From contig JABMOQ010000077.1 of assembly GCA_013204045.1 (NCBI GenBank), forward strand, positions 1 to 52,083: DNA of 52,083 nucleotides, given 5' to 3'. Positions 1 through 8,710 of the stretch are shown here, in pieces. The position numbers and the translations under genes were made by a program. This DNA is from Rhodospirillaceae bacterium (lineage in GTDB: Bacteria; Pseudomonadota; Alphaproteobacteria; Rhodospirillales; JABHCV01). The notes under the pieces are model-generated. The model was not told the origin of the DNA. It saw only the letters and a program-made list of their open reading frames with translations, and searched no databases. Every line of letters starts with the position of its first letter. Positions within the stretch are counted from its first letter, which is position 1.

Positions 1-1
1 C

Positions 2-1417
2 AGCCGGGCCGCCAAGGCTGGAAAGATCCGTAAAATTGGCCCGAAGCTCTATACAGCAAACCTAATGGATTCACCGGAGCAGGTTGTCAGACGAAATTTT
101 TGGCACATCGCGGGGACGATTTTCCCCGGCGCCGTCGTCGTCGACCGGACGGCCCTTGAGAATATACCTGCATCCGATGGATCGGTATTTCTCTCTTCTG
201 CCTCAACTCGTGAGGTTGAGTTGCCCGGAATCACACTTCGGTCAAGGAAGGGGCAAGGGCCCCTTGAAGAGGACCGCCCGTTCATTGGCGGGCTGTTCAT
301 TTCAAGCCCGGCCCGCGCATACCTCGAGAACATGGCACCTTCGCGGGCTCGCAAGGGTGTGGCCAGACGCCTGCCTCGCGAAGAAGTGGAGCAACGGCTC
401 GACGCTGACATTCGAATCAAGGGTGAGGACTATATTAAAGCGCTTCGTGACGAGGTTCGACGAATCGCGCCGAAACTCCGTCTGGAAAAAGCGCAGGCTG
501 AGTTGGACAAAATTATTGGCACGTTACTCGGCACCCGTGACGCTAAGATCAAAAGCGACATCGCATCCGCCAGGGCTGCCGGTCAACCATTCGACCCACA
601 CCGCTTAGACCTGTTTACGGCCCTACATGAAGAGCTCATGAGGACCGACGCCCCGATACGGCGGGATCCGAATATCGCCGGGATGAGCATCAACCTCCCC
701 TTTTTTGAAGCGTATTTTTCAAACTTCATCGAAGGCACTGAGTTCGAGGTGTCCGAAGCCGCCGAAATCGTATTCGAGGGACGCATCCCCGAACAGCGCC
801 CGGCTGACGCTCACGATATTCTTGGGACCTGCCGGGTTGTATCCAGCAAAAATGAAATGTCCAAATTGCCAGAGACGCCGGAAGAATTTGTATCTCTTAT
901 GCAAGCTCGTCATGCCCAGATAATGGAAGGTCGCCCTGACAAAGCTCCCGGCCAGTTTAAAACCCGTGCAAACCAAGCTGGGGCAACACTATTTGTGGAG
1001 CCCAGCTTAGTGGAAGGGACACTAAAACGCGGCTTCGAGATTTATCAGGCAATTAACGAGCCATTCAATAGGGCCGCATTCATGATGTTCCTGGTTGCAG
1101 AGGTTCATCCGTTCGCGGATGGCAACGGCAGGCTTGCCCGTATCATGATGAATGCAGAGTTGGTCGCGGCAGACGAGTGCCGGATCATCATCCCGACGAT
1201 CTATCGCAATAACTATCTGGCAGCCCTCAGAGCATTATCTCAAATCCAAGCAGCGGAACCAATGATTCGAATGCTGAATTTTGCTCAGAAATATACGATG
1301 TCCATCGATTTCAGCACCTACGAAACTGCAGAATCAGAGCTACGGCAAACGAATGCATTCATGGACCCGGGCGTTGCGGACGAGGAAGGGGTTCGGCTCA
1401 AACTGGGCGCACGATAG
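2..1417 (+). CDS. Fic-family AMP/UMP-transferase-like protein with AbiEi-like N-terminus (5' end missing)
   Basis: The frame is open to the left edge, and the residues before the first ATG (position 65) match the winged-helix/AbiEi-like leader usual in this Fic subgroup, so the gene is cut by the window rather than starting at 65. The catalytic Fic loop HPFADGNGR begins near residue 369, counted from the first visible codon. An upstream SNFIEG sequence near residues 240-245 fits the Fic inhibitory motif (S/T)xxxE(G/N), which in this family blocks ATP binding until released. Known Fic enzymes transfer AMP or another phosphate-linked group to Ser, Thr or Tyr of a target protein; the target cannot be inferred. 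The gene looks less GC-rich than its neighbours, which may indicate transfer. It could be a stand-alone regulator or a toxin; no antitoxin is visible in the window. Confidence 0.9.
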   Translation, partial: SRAAKAGKIRKIGPKLYTANLMDSPEQVVRRNFWHIAGTIFPGAVVVDRTALENIPASDGSVFLSSASTREVELPGITLRSRKGQGPLEEDRPFIGGLFISSPARAYLENMAPSRARKGVARRLPREEVEQRLDADIRIKGEDYIKALRDEVRRIAPKLRLEKAQAELDKIIGTLLGTRDAKIKSDIASARAAGQPFDPHRLDLFTALHEELMRTDAPIRRDPNIAGMSINLPFFEAYFSNFIEGTEFEVSEAAEIVFEGRIPEQRPADAHDILGTCRVVSSKNEMSKLPETPEEFVSLMQARHAQIMEGRPDKAPGQFKTRANQAGATLFVEPSLVEGTLKRGFEIYQAINEPFNRAAFMMFLVAEVHPFADGNGRLARIMMNAELVAADECRIIIPTIYRNNYLAALRALSQIQAAEPMIRMLNFAQKYTMSIDFSTYETAESELRQTNAFMDPGVADEEGVRLKLGAR

Positions 1418-1569
1418 AAATCTGTACAATGGGTGGCAAAACATCTCCGAGGATACTTTGGGTCTCACTGTCATACTCACTGCTACGAGGAGACGGTTAA
1501 AATCGAGGTTCCTTCCCTCCGCCAGTTTTTTTAATGGGTTCGGCCATTACCTGTCAGGAGTGCACAAAA

Positions 1570-2103
1570 ATGACGGCGACAATGCGCGAACAATTTATCG
1601 CCTGGCAATGCCGGATTCGGCAAATGTCGATTCGTGACCATGAAGGTGAGCCGCTTGAGGGCATGAAGGCCCGCATCGAAGATACGGGCGGCAGGCTGAT
1701 TGGCGAAGCCGTAACCGTCGTCATCGTCCACAAAGACCCGGCCGAAGCGACCGATGCCTTTCGTCATATTGTCAAAAAAACCCACGATCCAAAATCACGG
1801 CGCGATGACGCCCTGAAGCTTCTGAGCTCAACCCATTATCAGTATCCGGATGAATTCTCGGACTGCTTTACGGCCCTTTTTTCAGAGGGCTCAGGAATCG
1901 CCAAGGCGCTGTCGAAAGATGGTCGCTGCCGGCTTTCTTTCAGCCAGTTCGGCCAGTCGTTCACGTTCCTATCCGGTGTTTCCCGGCTGAACAAGGATGA
2001 TGCCGCTTGGGCTGCGACGTTCTGGCACAACCATATGTTCAACCCAGGACTTTCCGAAACGGTGTCGATCCTGCAATTCAGCCCCGACTGGCTGGACTCA
2101 TGA
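1570..2103 (+). CDS. Conserved alphaproteobacterial-type protein of unknown function (177 aa)
   Basis: The start at 1570 is preferred over an upstream in-frame ATG at 1534 because AGGAG lies at 1556-1560 with good spacing. The product is soluble, without signal peptide or membrane segment. Its first part is basic and carries a WQCRIRQ stretch and a GMKAR stretch; the C-terminal part is rich in aromatic residues and His (WHNHMF). I recognise no catalytic motif. It stands alone between the Fic gene and a convergent operon. The function is unknown; the reading frame itself is convincing. Confidence 0.7.
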   Translation: MTATMREQFIAWQCRIRQMSIRDHEGEPLEGMKARIEDTGGRLIGEAVTVVIVHKDPAEATDAFRHIVKKTHDPKSRRDDALKLLSSTHYQYPDEFSDCFTALFSEGSGIAKALSKDGRCRLSFSQFGQSFTFLSGVSRLNKDDAAWAATFWHNHMFNPGLSETVSILQFSPDWLDS

Positions 2104-2131
2104 ATGTCGAGCGGATTCACAAGGTAGGGTC

Positions 2132-2150
2132 AACCCGTTAGCCGGGTTTT
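2132..2150. terminator. Possible short hairpin terminator between convergent genes
   Basis: Six-base arms AACCCG (2132-2137) and CGGGTT (2143-2148) surround a five-base loop, with a short T run on the plus strand. It sits between the stop codons of two convergent genes. The stem is short, so this is a weak call. Confidence 0.35.
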
Positions 2151-2167
2151 CCCTATCCTGATCCGAT

Positions 2168-2557
2168 CTAGAACTTCTTGTAGGCCTTTTTCAACTGAAT
2201 CAGCGGATGACGTTCCGACATCTGGAACTTGAGCAGCAATTCCCGCGCGATCATGTCCCGGTCCTGCTGGTTATCGGGCAGGGCGATGCTGTCTGGAACC
2301 TGAACCCACCCGTTGATGTTGCGATCGAAGACGGCGGCCCTGCCCTCTTCGTAACCAAGGTGGACGTCTTCCAGCCAGTTCAAATCCTGCCAGCCCATCA
2401 CCGTCATGTATTCTTTCAAATACGGGGTCAGGCGATCCAGATCGGGCACCAGATTCACATCATAGCGGTAGCCAATATGTTGGCCGATTTCCTGTTCGCG
2501 AGCGGTATCAAGACCGTCGGAATTAAGAAACTGATCGATGTCGTTTTTATCGCTCAT
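2168..2557 (-). CDS. Small unknown protein ending the cluster A operon (129 aa)
   Basis: This is the last gene of the minus-strand operon, 13 nt after glxD, with a strong AGGAGG ribosome-binding site. The product is acidic at the N-terminus and soluble, with many aromatic residues (GWQDLNWLEDVHLGYEEGR around residues 54-72) and a basic C-terminal tail. There is no signal peptide and there are no Cys clusters. I do not recognise the family. Its position suggests an accessory or extra subunit of the glutamate-synthase-like complex encoded just upstream, but that is inference from operon position only. Confidence 0.65.
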   Translation of the reverse strand: MSDKNDIDQFLNSDGLDTAREQEIGQHIGYRYDVNLVPDLDRLTPYLKEYMTVMGWQDLNWLEDVHLGYEEGRAAVFDRNINGWVQVPDSIALPDNQQDRDMIARELLLKFQMSERHPLIQLKKAYKKF

Positions 2558-2570
2558 TTTCTGTTCCCTC

Positions 2571-3908
2571 CTAGTAACGCGTCATGTCGGGACGCCCGAC
2601 GGTGTGTTGAGAGCCGGCCAGAGGAACCTGGGCCAGGGCCGAGGCTTCCATGGTCAGAGCGGCCAAGTCTTCCGGTTCCAGCGAATGGATGTTGGTCTTG
2701 CCGCAAGCGCGGGCAAACATCTGGGCCTCGATGGTCAGGCAATGCAGGAAGTTATAAACCCTTTCTGCGGCCTCATCCGGGTTCAATCGCTTGCGCAATT
2801 CCGGATCCTGGGTGGCTACCCCGACCGGGCAACGGCCCGTGTGGCAGTGATAGCATTCACCGGCTTCGACGCCGATTTCTTTTTCGTAATCGGCTTCCGG
2901 AATGTCCTTGTTACAGTTCAGCGCCATCATGGCTGAATGGCCGATGGCGATGGCATCGGCGCCGAGGGCAATGGCCTTGGCCACGTCGGCACCGTTACGG
3001 ATGCCGCCGGCATAAACCAGCGAAATCTTGCCCGACATGCCAAGATCGTCCAGCGCCTTGCGGGCCTGACGGATGGCAGCGATCCCGGGCACGCCGGTTT
3101 CTTCCGTCGCCAGGTGCGGCCCGGCCCCGGTGGAGCCTTCCATACCATCGATATAGATGCTGTCCGGGTTGGTCTTGATGGCCATACGCACATCGTCGTA
3201 AACCCGCGCCGCCCCCAGTTTCAACTGAATGGGGATCTGGCCGTCGGTGGCTTCGCGAATTTCGTTGATCTTCAATGACAGATCATCCGGTCCCAGCCAG
3301 TCCGGGTGACGGGCCGGGGATCGCTGATCAATACCGGCCGGAAGCGAGCGCATTTCGGCGACCTGATCGGTGACCTTCTGGCCCATCAGGTGGCCGCCCA
3401 GGCCAACCTTGCAGCCCTGCCCGATGAAGAATTCACAGCCATCGGCCAGTTGCAGATGGTGCGGGTTAAAGCCGTAGCGCGACTGGATGCACTGATAAAA
3501 CCACTTTTCAGAAAACCGCCGTTCATCAGGAATCATGCCGCCTTCGCCGGAGCACGTGGCCGTGCCGGCCATGGTGGCGCCACGGGCCAGGGCGGTCTTC
3601 GCCTCAAACGACAGCGCGCCAAAGCTCATGCCGGTAATGTAGATGGGAATATCGAGGACCAGCGGCCGCTTGGCACGCGGCCCGATCACCGTTTTGGTTT
3701 CGCATTTTTCCCGGTAACCCTCGATAACGAAGCGGGTCAGCGTGCCGGGCATGAATGTCAGGTCGTCCCACGACGGGATTTTCTTGAACAGTGACATGCC
3801 GCGCATGCGGTAACGGCCCAATTCGGCCTTGATGTGAATGTCGTCGATAACTTCCGGTTTGAAAATGAAGCTCTTGCCGAGAAGCGACTTGTTGCGTTTT
3901 TTTGCCAT
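2571..3908 (-). CDS. glxD: FMN/FeS glutamate-synthase-like subunit (GlxD/MgsC type)
   Basis: This 445-residue protein matches the central FMN-binding barrel of glutamate synthase. Visible family landmarks are GMSFGALS near residue 94, SGEGG near 120, a GxLGGH loop, GSTGAG, the GGIRNGADVAKAIALGA barrel strand, and the three-cysteine signature CYHCHTGRC for the iron-sulfur cluster. The enzyme family takes an amide nitrogen channelled from a glutaminase-type subunit and reductively adds it to 2-oxoglutarate; N-methylglutamate synthase uses the same fold with a methylated amide. It is preceded by glxC and glxB in the same operon with a GGGAGG site. A partner reductase (GltD) is not encoded in this operon, so electrons must come from elsewhere. 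Confidence 0.9.
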   Translation of the reverse strand: MAKKRNKSLLGKSFIFKPEVIDDIHIKAELGRYRMRGMSLFKKIPSWDDLTFMPGTLTRFVIEGYREKCETKTVIGPRAKRPLVLDIPIYITGMSFGALSFEAKTALARGATMAGTATCSGEGGMIPDERRFSEKWFYQCIQSRYGFNPHHLQLADGCEFFIGQGCKVGLGGHLMGQKVTDQVAEMRSLPAGIDQRSPARHPDWLGPDDLSLKINEIREATDGQIPIQLKLGAARVYDDVRMAIKTNPDSIYIDGMEGSTGAGPHLATEETGVPGIAAIRQARKALDDLGMSGKISLVYAGGIRNGADVAKAIALGADAIAIGHSAMMALNCNKDIPEADYEKEIGVEAGECYHCHTGRCPVGVATQDPELRKRLNPDEAAERVYNFLHCLTIEAQMFARACGKTNIHSLEPEDLAALTMEASALAQVPLAGSQHTVGRPDMTRY

Positions 3909-3926
3909 GATCTTTTTACGCCTCCC

Positions 3927-4775
3927 TTACAGGACTATTTTCTTTTCGTGGGGTTCAAGATTGTCGTAATTCCAGAGCTGCTTGCCGGCGACAATCTTCT
4001 GCATTTTAGAAACGCCGTTCGGCGCCTTCATGCCATAGAGCGCAAGTTTGCGTTCCATCCATTGGGCCTCGATGTCGGTCATTTCGCCGGGCACCGCATC
4101 GACGCCACAAGATGCGATCTTGCCGCCAATGAAAATGGTGCCGTCATACATGGAATCGCCCAAGTTGATGCCGGCGTCTCCCAACACGATCATGCGGCCA
4201 CGTTGCATCATGAAACCGGAAAACGCCCCGGTATTGCCGCCGACGATAATGGTGCCGCCCTTCTGATCGATACCGGTGCGTGAACCGACATCGCCCTTGC
4301 AGACCAGGTCGCCACCGCGAATGGCGGCGCCAAAAGTGGAGCCCGCATTCTTTTCGACGACCAGTGTTCCAGACATCATGTTTTCGGCGCACGACCAACC
4401 GACCCGGCCCTTGACCGTAATATTGGGCCCGTCAATCAGACCGCAGCCGAAGTAACCGAGGCTGCCTTCAAATTCCAGCTTCAGGCGGTTGAGTATCCCA
4501 ACGCACAGGGAATGTTTGGCCAGCGGATTTTTAATAACGATGTGGCCATAGCCTTCCTTCATCAAGGCGCGGACTTTCAGGTTGATCTCGGTCGCTTCCA
4601 TGTCCTTGACGTCAAGTTCGGTTTTTTTGTCGATATCGACCTGGAAAGCATCCGGATAGGTGAAATTGCTTGATTCTTCATCTACCGAGAAGAACGTCGA
4701 CAGGCTACGGCCCTTCAACTGCTCGGTGTGCATACCCATGCCATAGCTTTTGTGTTTATCGTCTAGAGTTGCCAT
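3927..4775 (-). CDS. glxC: GXGXG-motif glutamate-synthase-like subunit (GlxC/MgsB type)
   Basis: The 282-residue product has the repetitive right-handed beta-helix typical of the glutamate synthase C-terminal domain: regularly spaced Gly-rich strands such as GYFGCGLIDG, GGDLVCKGDVGSR and GGTIIVGGNTGA between residues 90 and 220. In the family this subunit is structural and holds the synthase together. The start at 4775 overlaps glxB by 13 nt and has a GGGGAGG site, so translation is probably coupled. An N-terminal extension of about 60 residues precedes the helix. Confidence 0.88.
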   Translation of the reverse strand: MATLDDKHKSYGMGMHTEQLKGRSLSTFFSVDEESSNFTYPDAFQVDIDKKTELDVKDMEATEINLKVRALMKEGYGHIVIKNPLAKHSLCVGILNRLKLEFEGSLGYFGCGLIDGPNITVKGRVGWSCAENMMSGTLVVEKNAGSTFGAAIRGGDLVCKGDVGSRTGIDQKGGTIIVGGNTGAFSGFMMQRGRMIVLGDAGINLGDSMYDGTIFIGGKIASCGVDAVPGEMTDIEAQWMERKLALYGMKAPNGVSKMQKIVAGKQLWNYDNLEPHEKKIVL

Positions 4776-5698
4776 ACCCGGACCTCCCCTTCATACGGAT
4801 CGAACGTATCAATTTCATGTGGAAAAATGCTGCGGATGGCGGCTTCTTCGGAAGCCAGGACAACCGTCTCATCATCTTCGTAAAGAACCATCGGCTTGGC
4901 GGCCATGGTGTCCTTGGCCATGCCGAGTTTGTCGGCCGTGGTCACCACATAGGTGAAAACCCCGTCAAGTTCGGTAAGTGAATCGGTCATGGCCTGCTTC
5001 AGGTCTATGCCCTGGTCCATTTTATCGGCCAGATATACGGCAATCAGTTCGGAATCGCAGTTTGACATGAAGCGATGGCCGCGATGTTCAAGCGCCCGGC
5101 GACCGTTCCAGTAATTGGTCAACTGGCCGTTATGAACAACCGCCACATCCTTGAACGGGTACGCCCAGTAGGGGTGGGCCGAACGAATATCCACATCGGA
5201 TTCGGTGGCCATGCGGGTATGGCCGATGCCGTGGGTGCCGATAAAACCGCCCAAGTCATACTGCTGCGACACCACATCGGCATCGCCCAGATCCTTGACC
5301 AGTTCCAGGGCCTCGCCGATGGACAGGATTTCCGCCCCTTCCACGTCCTCGATAAAGTCGGCCAAGCGGCGCATGTCGCCATCGTATTTAACGCGATAGC
5401 GAAAGGCGTATTCGGTGACCGCTTCTTCCGCCAGAATATCGACGCCAAGGCCACGCATCCTTTCATCGACGGTGGCCTTGCGGTCCTCGATATCTTTGTG
5501 AATGTGGAATCCCTTGGCCAGGTCTTCCTGTTCGGCGACCTTGAAGCGGATAATGTGCTCCTTTGCCACCGGGGTGCCATACAACGCGAACCCCGTCGAA
5601 TCGGGCCCCCGGTGTTTCAGTGCCTTGAGCATGGAGGTCATCTCCCTGCCCACATCTCCGCTTTTGCCGCGGTGAATGATTCCTGCGATTCCACACAT
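4763..5698 (-). CDS. glxB: Class II glutamine-amidotransferase-like subunit (GlxB/MgsA type)
   Basis: The protein starts Met-Cys-Gly, so removal of Met exposes the N-terminal nucleophile Cys. Other class II amidotransferase landmarks are HRGPDSTGFALYG near residue 30, HTRMATES, HNGQLTNYW and CDSELIAVYL. The subunit hydrolyses a gamma-glutamyl amide and passes the amine to the FMN barrel. At 311 residues it is the stand-alone domain found in glx/mgs operons rather than the fused large GOGAT. An AAGGAG site precedes the ATG. In this operon it probably acts on the amide made by the ligase encoded next upstream. Confidence 0.9.
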   Translation of the reverse strand: MCGIAGIIHRGKSGDVGREMTSMLKALKHRGPDSTGFALYGTPVAKEHIIRFKVAEQEDLAKGFHIHKDIEDRKATVDERMRGLGVDILAEEAVTEYAFRYRVKYDGDMRRLADFIEDVEGAEILSIGEALELVKDLGDADVVSQQYDLGGFIGTHGIGHTRMATESDVDIRSAHPYWAYPFKDVAVVHNGQLTNYWNGRRALEHRGHRFMSNCDSELIAVYLADKMDQGIDLKQAMTDSLTELDGVFTYVVTTADKLGMAKDTMAAKPMVLYEDDETVVLASEEAAIRSIFPHEIDTFDPYEGEVRVWQL

Positions 5699-5732
5699 GT
5701 GCGTGAATTCTCCTTAGTTATTAAAAAGATTA

Positions 5733-7208
5733 CTACGGCAGAGCGTCCCAATAAGTTTCCAGGTCCCAGTCGGTGACCGTGGAATTGAAACTTTCCCACT
5801 CGTTACGTTTGTAGTGTTCGAACACCCTGTACATCTCGTCGGGCATGGCCGACTTGATGACCTTGTCGTTGGCCAGTTCCGTGAGCGCTTCGCCAAGGGA
5901 CATGGGCAATTTTTTAACTTTCTTACCGGCATCGATGGCTTCGTAAATGTTGCGCTCTTCCGCCTCGCCGGGATCAAGGTTATCGCTGATGCCATGATCG
6001 AACGCCTTCAACAGACCGGAAGACATCAAGTATGGGTTAACCATGGAATCGACCGAGCGATATTCGAAGCGACCCGGCGCCGAAATACGCAGCGCGCAGG
6101 TGCGGTTCTGGTAGCCCCAATCGGCAAAGACGGGCGCCCAGAAACCGGTGTCCCATAAACGCCGGTAGGAGTTGACGGTCGACGATCCGATGGACGTCAA
6201 CGCGCCCAGATGCTTGATCACCCCGCCGATGGATTGCAGTCCGACCGGCCCCGGTTTCTTTTTGTCGATCTTGGGATCGGGCATGAACAGGTTTTTGCCG
6301 CCCTTGCGGTAGTGATAAGCACCATCCATTCCCGGCAGGCTGTCCAAATGGGGCGTGTTGACCAGTTCATCCTTGCCGCCTGTCCACAGCGACATGTTGT
6401 GATGACAGCCGGATGCCGAAACACCCATGAACGGCTTGGTCATGAAGCAGGCTATCAGGTTCATCTCGCGCGCGACCTGCGCACAAATCTGACGATAGGT
6501 GGTCAGGCGGTCGGCATTTCGCAGGCAATCATCATACATCCAGTTCAGCTCAAGCTGTCCCGGCGCGTCTTCGTGATCACCCTGGATCATATCAAGGCCC
6601 ATGGCCGCCGAATACTCGATAACCTTCATAAAGGCCGGGCGCAGGCTTTCAAACTGATCGATATGGTAGCAGTTGGGCTTCGAGAAACCGCCGTCCGGCA
6701 TGCCGTTCTCGCCTTTCTTCAACCACATCATTTCCGGCTCGGTGCCAAGGCGCATGTGCATGCCGTGCTTGGCTTCGAATTCATTATGGTGAATGCGCAA
6801 ATTGCCCCGGCAATCGGAGGTCAGGTGGCCGCCCGGATTGACGGCTTCCTCGCGGTTGCGGAAACAGGTGCAATAAACCCGGGCGATGCGTTTGTCCCAG
6901 GGCAGTTGTACGAAAGTTTCCGGATCGGGAATACCGACCAGTTCGGAGGCTTCCGGGCCATAGCCGATGTATTGTCCGTGACGATCCGTATAGAGGTTGG
7001 CGGTGGAGCCATAAACCAGCTGAAAACCCTTGCCGGCAACGGTTTCCCAGTGATCGGCGGGGATGCCCTTGCCGACGACGCGCCCGGTGACCGAGATAAA
7101 CTGGAAATAGATATAAGTGATTCCCAGTTCATTGATTTTTTCGCGCACCTGCTTGACCAGCTTGTCACGGCCATCGGCGTTTACGTGCAGTTCAAGATCA
7201 GTCGACAT
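5733..7208 (-). CDS. Glutamine-synthetase-family ligase, probable gamma-glutamyl-amine ligase (substrate unknown)
   Basis: The 491-residue product carries recognisable GS active-site blocks: GTEPEMMW, GDHEDAPGQLELN, GCHHNMSLW, NSYRRL, NRTCALRI and RFEYRSVDS followed by NPYL. The chosen start (7208) has a perfect GGGGAGG site; an upstream in-frame start is unneeded. GS-family ligases activate glutamate with ATP and join it to ammonia or an amine. The blocks differ from canonical GlnA (His-Glu-Asp rather than the usual ammonia-site sequence), as in amine-using members such as GmaS and PuuA, and the neighbouring glxBCD and FAD oxidase argue for a glutamyl-amide catabolic role. It is distinct from the clear GmaS at 19552, so its amine is probably not simply methylamine; the substrate is not deducible. 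Confidence 0.85.
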   Translation of the reverse strand: MSTDLELHVNADGRDKLVKQVREKINELGITYIYFQFISVTGRVVGKGIPADHWETVAGKGFQLVYGSTANLYTDRHGQYIGYGPEASELVGIPDPETFVQLPWDKRIARVYCTCFRNREEAVNPGGHLTSDCRGNLRIHHNEFEAKHGMHMRLGTEPEMMWLKKGENGMPDGGFSKPNCYHIDQFESLRPAFMKVIEYSAAMGLDMIQGDHEDAPGQLELNWMYDDCLRNADRLTTYRQICAQVAREMNLIACFMTKPFMGVSASGCHHNMSLWTGGKDELVNTPHLDSLPGMDGAYHYRKGGKNLFMPDPKIDKKKPGPVGLQSIGGVIKHLGALTSIGSSTVNSYRRLWDTGFWAPVFADWGYQNRTCALRISAPGRFEYRSVDSMVNPYLMSSGLLKAFDHGISDNLDPGEAEERNIYEAIDAGKKVKKLPMSLGEALTELANDKVIKSAMPDEMYRVFEHYKRNEWESFNSTVTDWDLETYWDALP

Positions 7209-7242
7209 AGTAACCTCCCCTTTAGTTATGTTTAATGTCCGC

Positions 7243-8586
7243 TCAACTCCATGGGAACGGACTATTGCTGACCGGGTGAAGCTCTCCGGCTTCGTACCTG
7301 GCAAAACGGAATGGCTTTAGAAGCGCGCTCTGCTCGCCCAACAATTCTTCCGCAACCAGTTTGCCGACGCCAATCATTTTATAGCCGTGATTGGAATCTG
7401 CGATGACGTACACATTGTCCCGGAAATTATCGAAAACCGGGAACGAGTCGGGCGTGAAACAACCGATGCCGCCCGACGGCTCGTTCTTGTAATGCTTGAT
7501 CTGCCCTTCGAATCGTTTCTGGCAAAACGCCAGCGCCGAACACCACATGTGGGCGAAGTTATCGTCGACGATGAATTCCGGCGACTCGACGCCATAAGGA
7601 TCGACCTGAACCTCGTCGGCATCCTTTTTTACCGGGTACGGCATGGCGCCGCCCTGAATGCCGCCGAAATTAAAGTCGGGCTTGTAATAGATTCCCCAAA
7701 GCTTGTCGGTAATCAACGAGCCGTCTACATCGGAAAGCAGCGGCGCCGAGGAATCAATATGGATAACCGGCGGCATTTTACCGTCATTGGTTTTCTGGAT
7801 TTCCGGATCGATGCCCAGCGTGCCTTCTTCAAGGGCCCAGTAGCGCCACATGGGAACATCTTTATGCATGGCCCCGTCGGCGCCCTTGATATTCACTACT
7901 TTCGGCAGATCCAGCATGTCCCAGATGCTTTTAACCCAGGGCCCCAGGGCGACCACAACATGATCGCAAGCAATGTTGCCGCGGTCAGTCTCGACCGCCT
8001 TGACGGCTTTTGAGCCATCGTCGGTGACAAACCCGGTGACGGTGACGCCGGTTAAGATTCTGACGCCGAGCGCCTCGGCCTTGTCGGCCAATCCATACAT
8101 GGCGGCCGTGTTGTTGGCGTAGCCGCCACGTTTTTCATGCAGTACCGAGGTCACCCCGGTGGCCTGCCAGTCATGGAATATATCTTTCATGTAGCGGTCG
8201 GTTTTGTCGGCACCTTCGACGAAAACCGATTCGTAGCCGATGGCCTTTTGCTGTTCATATATAGTGGTGATGTTTTCGCGCATACTTTCGGCGCTGATCT
8301 GCATATAGCCGACAGCGTGATAGCTGAATGCCTTCGGATCCGATTCCCAGACATCGACGGAATGGGCCATCAGTTCGCGCATGGCGGGTTGAAAATAATT
8401 GTTGCGGATCACGCCGCAGGCGATGCCGCTGGCGCCGGCGGCGATGCCTGTCTTATCGACGATCAAGATATCTTCGCCGCTGCCCTTGCCCGATGCCTTT
8501 AACCCTTCGGCCAGATGCCAAGCGGTGCTCAGGCCATGAATGCCGGCACCGATAATGACGTATTTAGCTTGGCTTGGAAAAGCCAT
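7243..8586 (-). CDS. FAD-dependent oxidoreductase of the DAO family, first gene of cluster A
   Basis: The N-terminus has the FAD-binding GAGIHG motif at residues 14-19 followed by the usual acidic second-strand end (IVDK), and a late NHGYKMIGVGK segment typical of D-amino-acid/sarcosine/dimethylglycine-type oxidases. The start at 8586 has a GGGAG site; the longer version from 8610 lacks support. Family members oxidise secondary or tertiary amines and N-substituted amino acids to an imine, releasing an aldehyde and the free amino acid. Heading an operon with a GS-like ligase and a GOGAT-like synthase, it is a good candidate to cleave the N-substituted glutamate made by them, the job done in cluster B by four subunits. 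Being soluble and single-chain, it could use oxygen or an electron-transfer partner. Confidence 0.82.
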   Translation of the reverse strand: MAFPSQAKYVIIGAGIHGLSTAWHLAEGLKASGKGSGEDILIVDKTGIAAGASGIACGVIRNNYFQPAMRELMAHSVDVWESDPKAFSYHAVGYMQISAESMRENITTIYEQQKAIGYESVFVEGADKTDRYMKDIFHDWQATGVTSVLHEKRGGYANNTAAMYGLADKAEALGVRILTGVTVTGFVTDDGSKAVKAVETDRGNIACDHVVVALGPWVKSIWDMLDLPKVVNIKGADGAMHKDVPMWRYWALEEGTLGIDPEIQKTNDGKMPPVIHIDSSAPLLSDVDGSLITDKLWGIYYKPDFNFGGIQGGAMPYPVKKDADEVQVDPYGVESPEFIVDDNFAHMWCSALAFCQKRFEGQIKHYKNEPSGGIGCFTPDSFPVFDNFRDNVYVIADSNHGYKMIGVGKLVAEELLGEQSALLKPFRFARYEAGELHPVSNSPFPWS

Positions 8587-8674
8587 CGATGTTCTCCCTG
8601 TGAACCCCATCCTTTAAGGACCTTTTTGTTACCACCAACCTTACAGAAATTCCACGCCAATTTTAAACCATTTC

Positions 8675-8703
8675 TTCACATTGGTATTAATTGGTTCTAT
8701 AAT
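8675..8703 (+). promoter_or_regulatory. Sigma70-type promoter of the GntR gene
   Basis: TTCACA (8675-8680) and a consensus TATAAT (8698-8703) are separated by 17 bases. Initiation about seven bases downstream would fall at the ATG of the regulator (8711). A direct repeat TTGGT (8681-8685 and 8691-8695) lies in the spacer and could be part of an autoregulatory operator. Confidence 0.65.
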
Positions 8704-8710
8704 AGTATTT

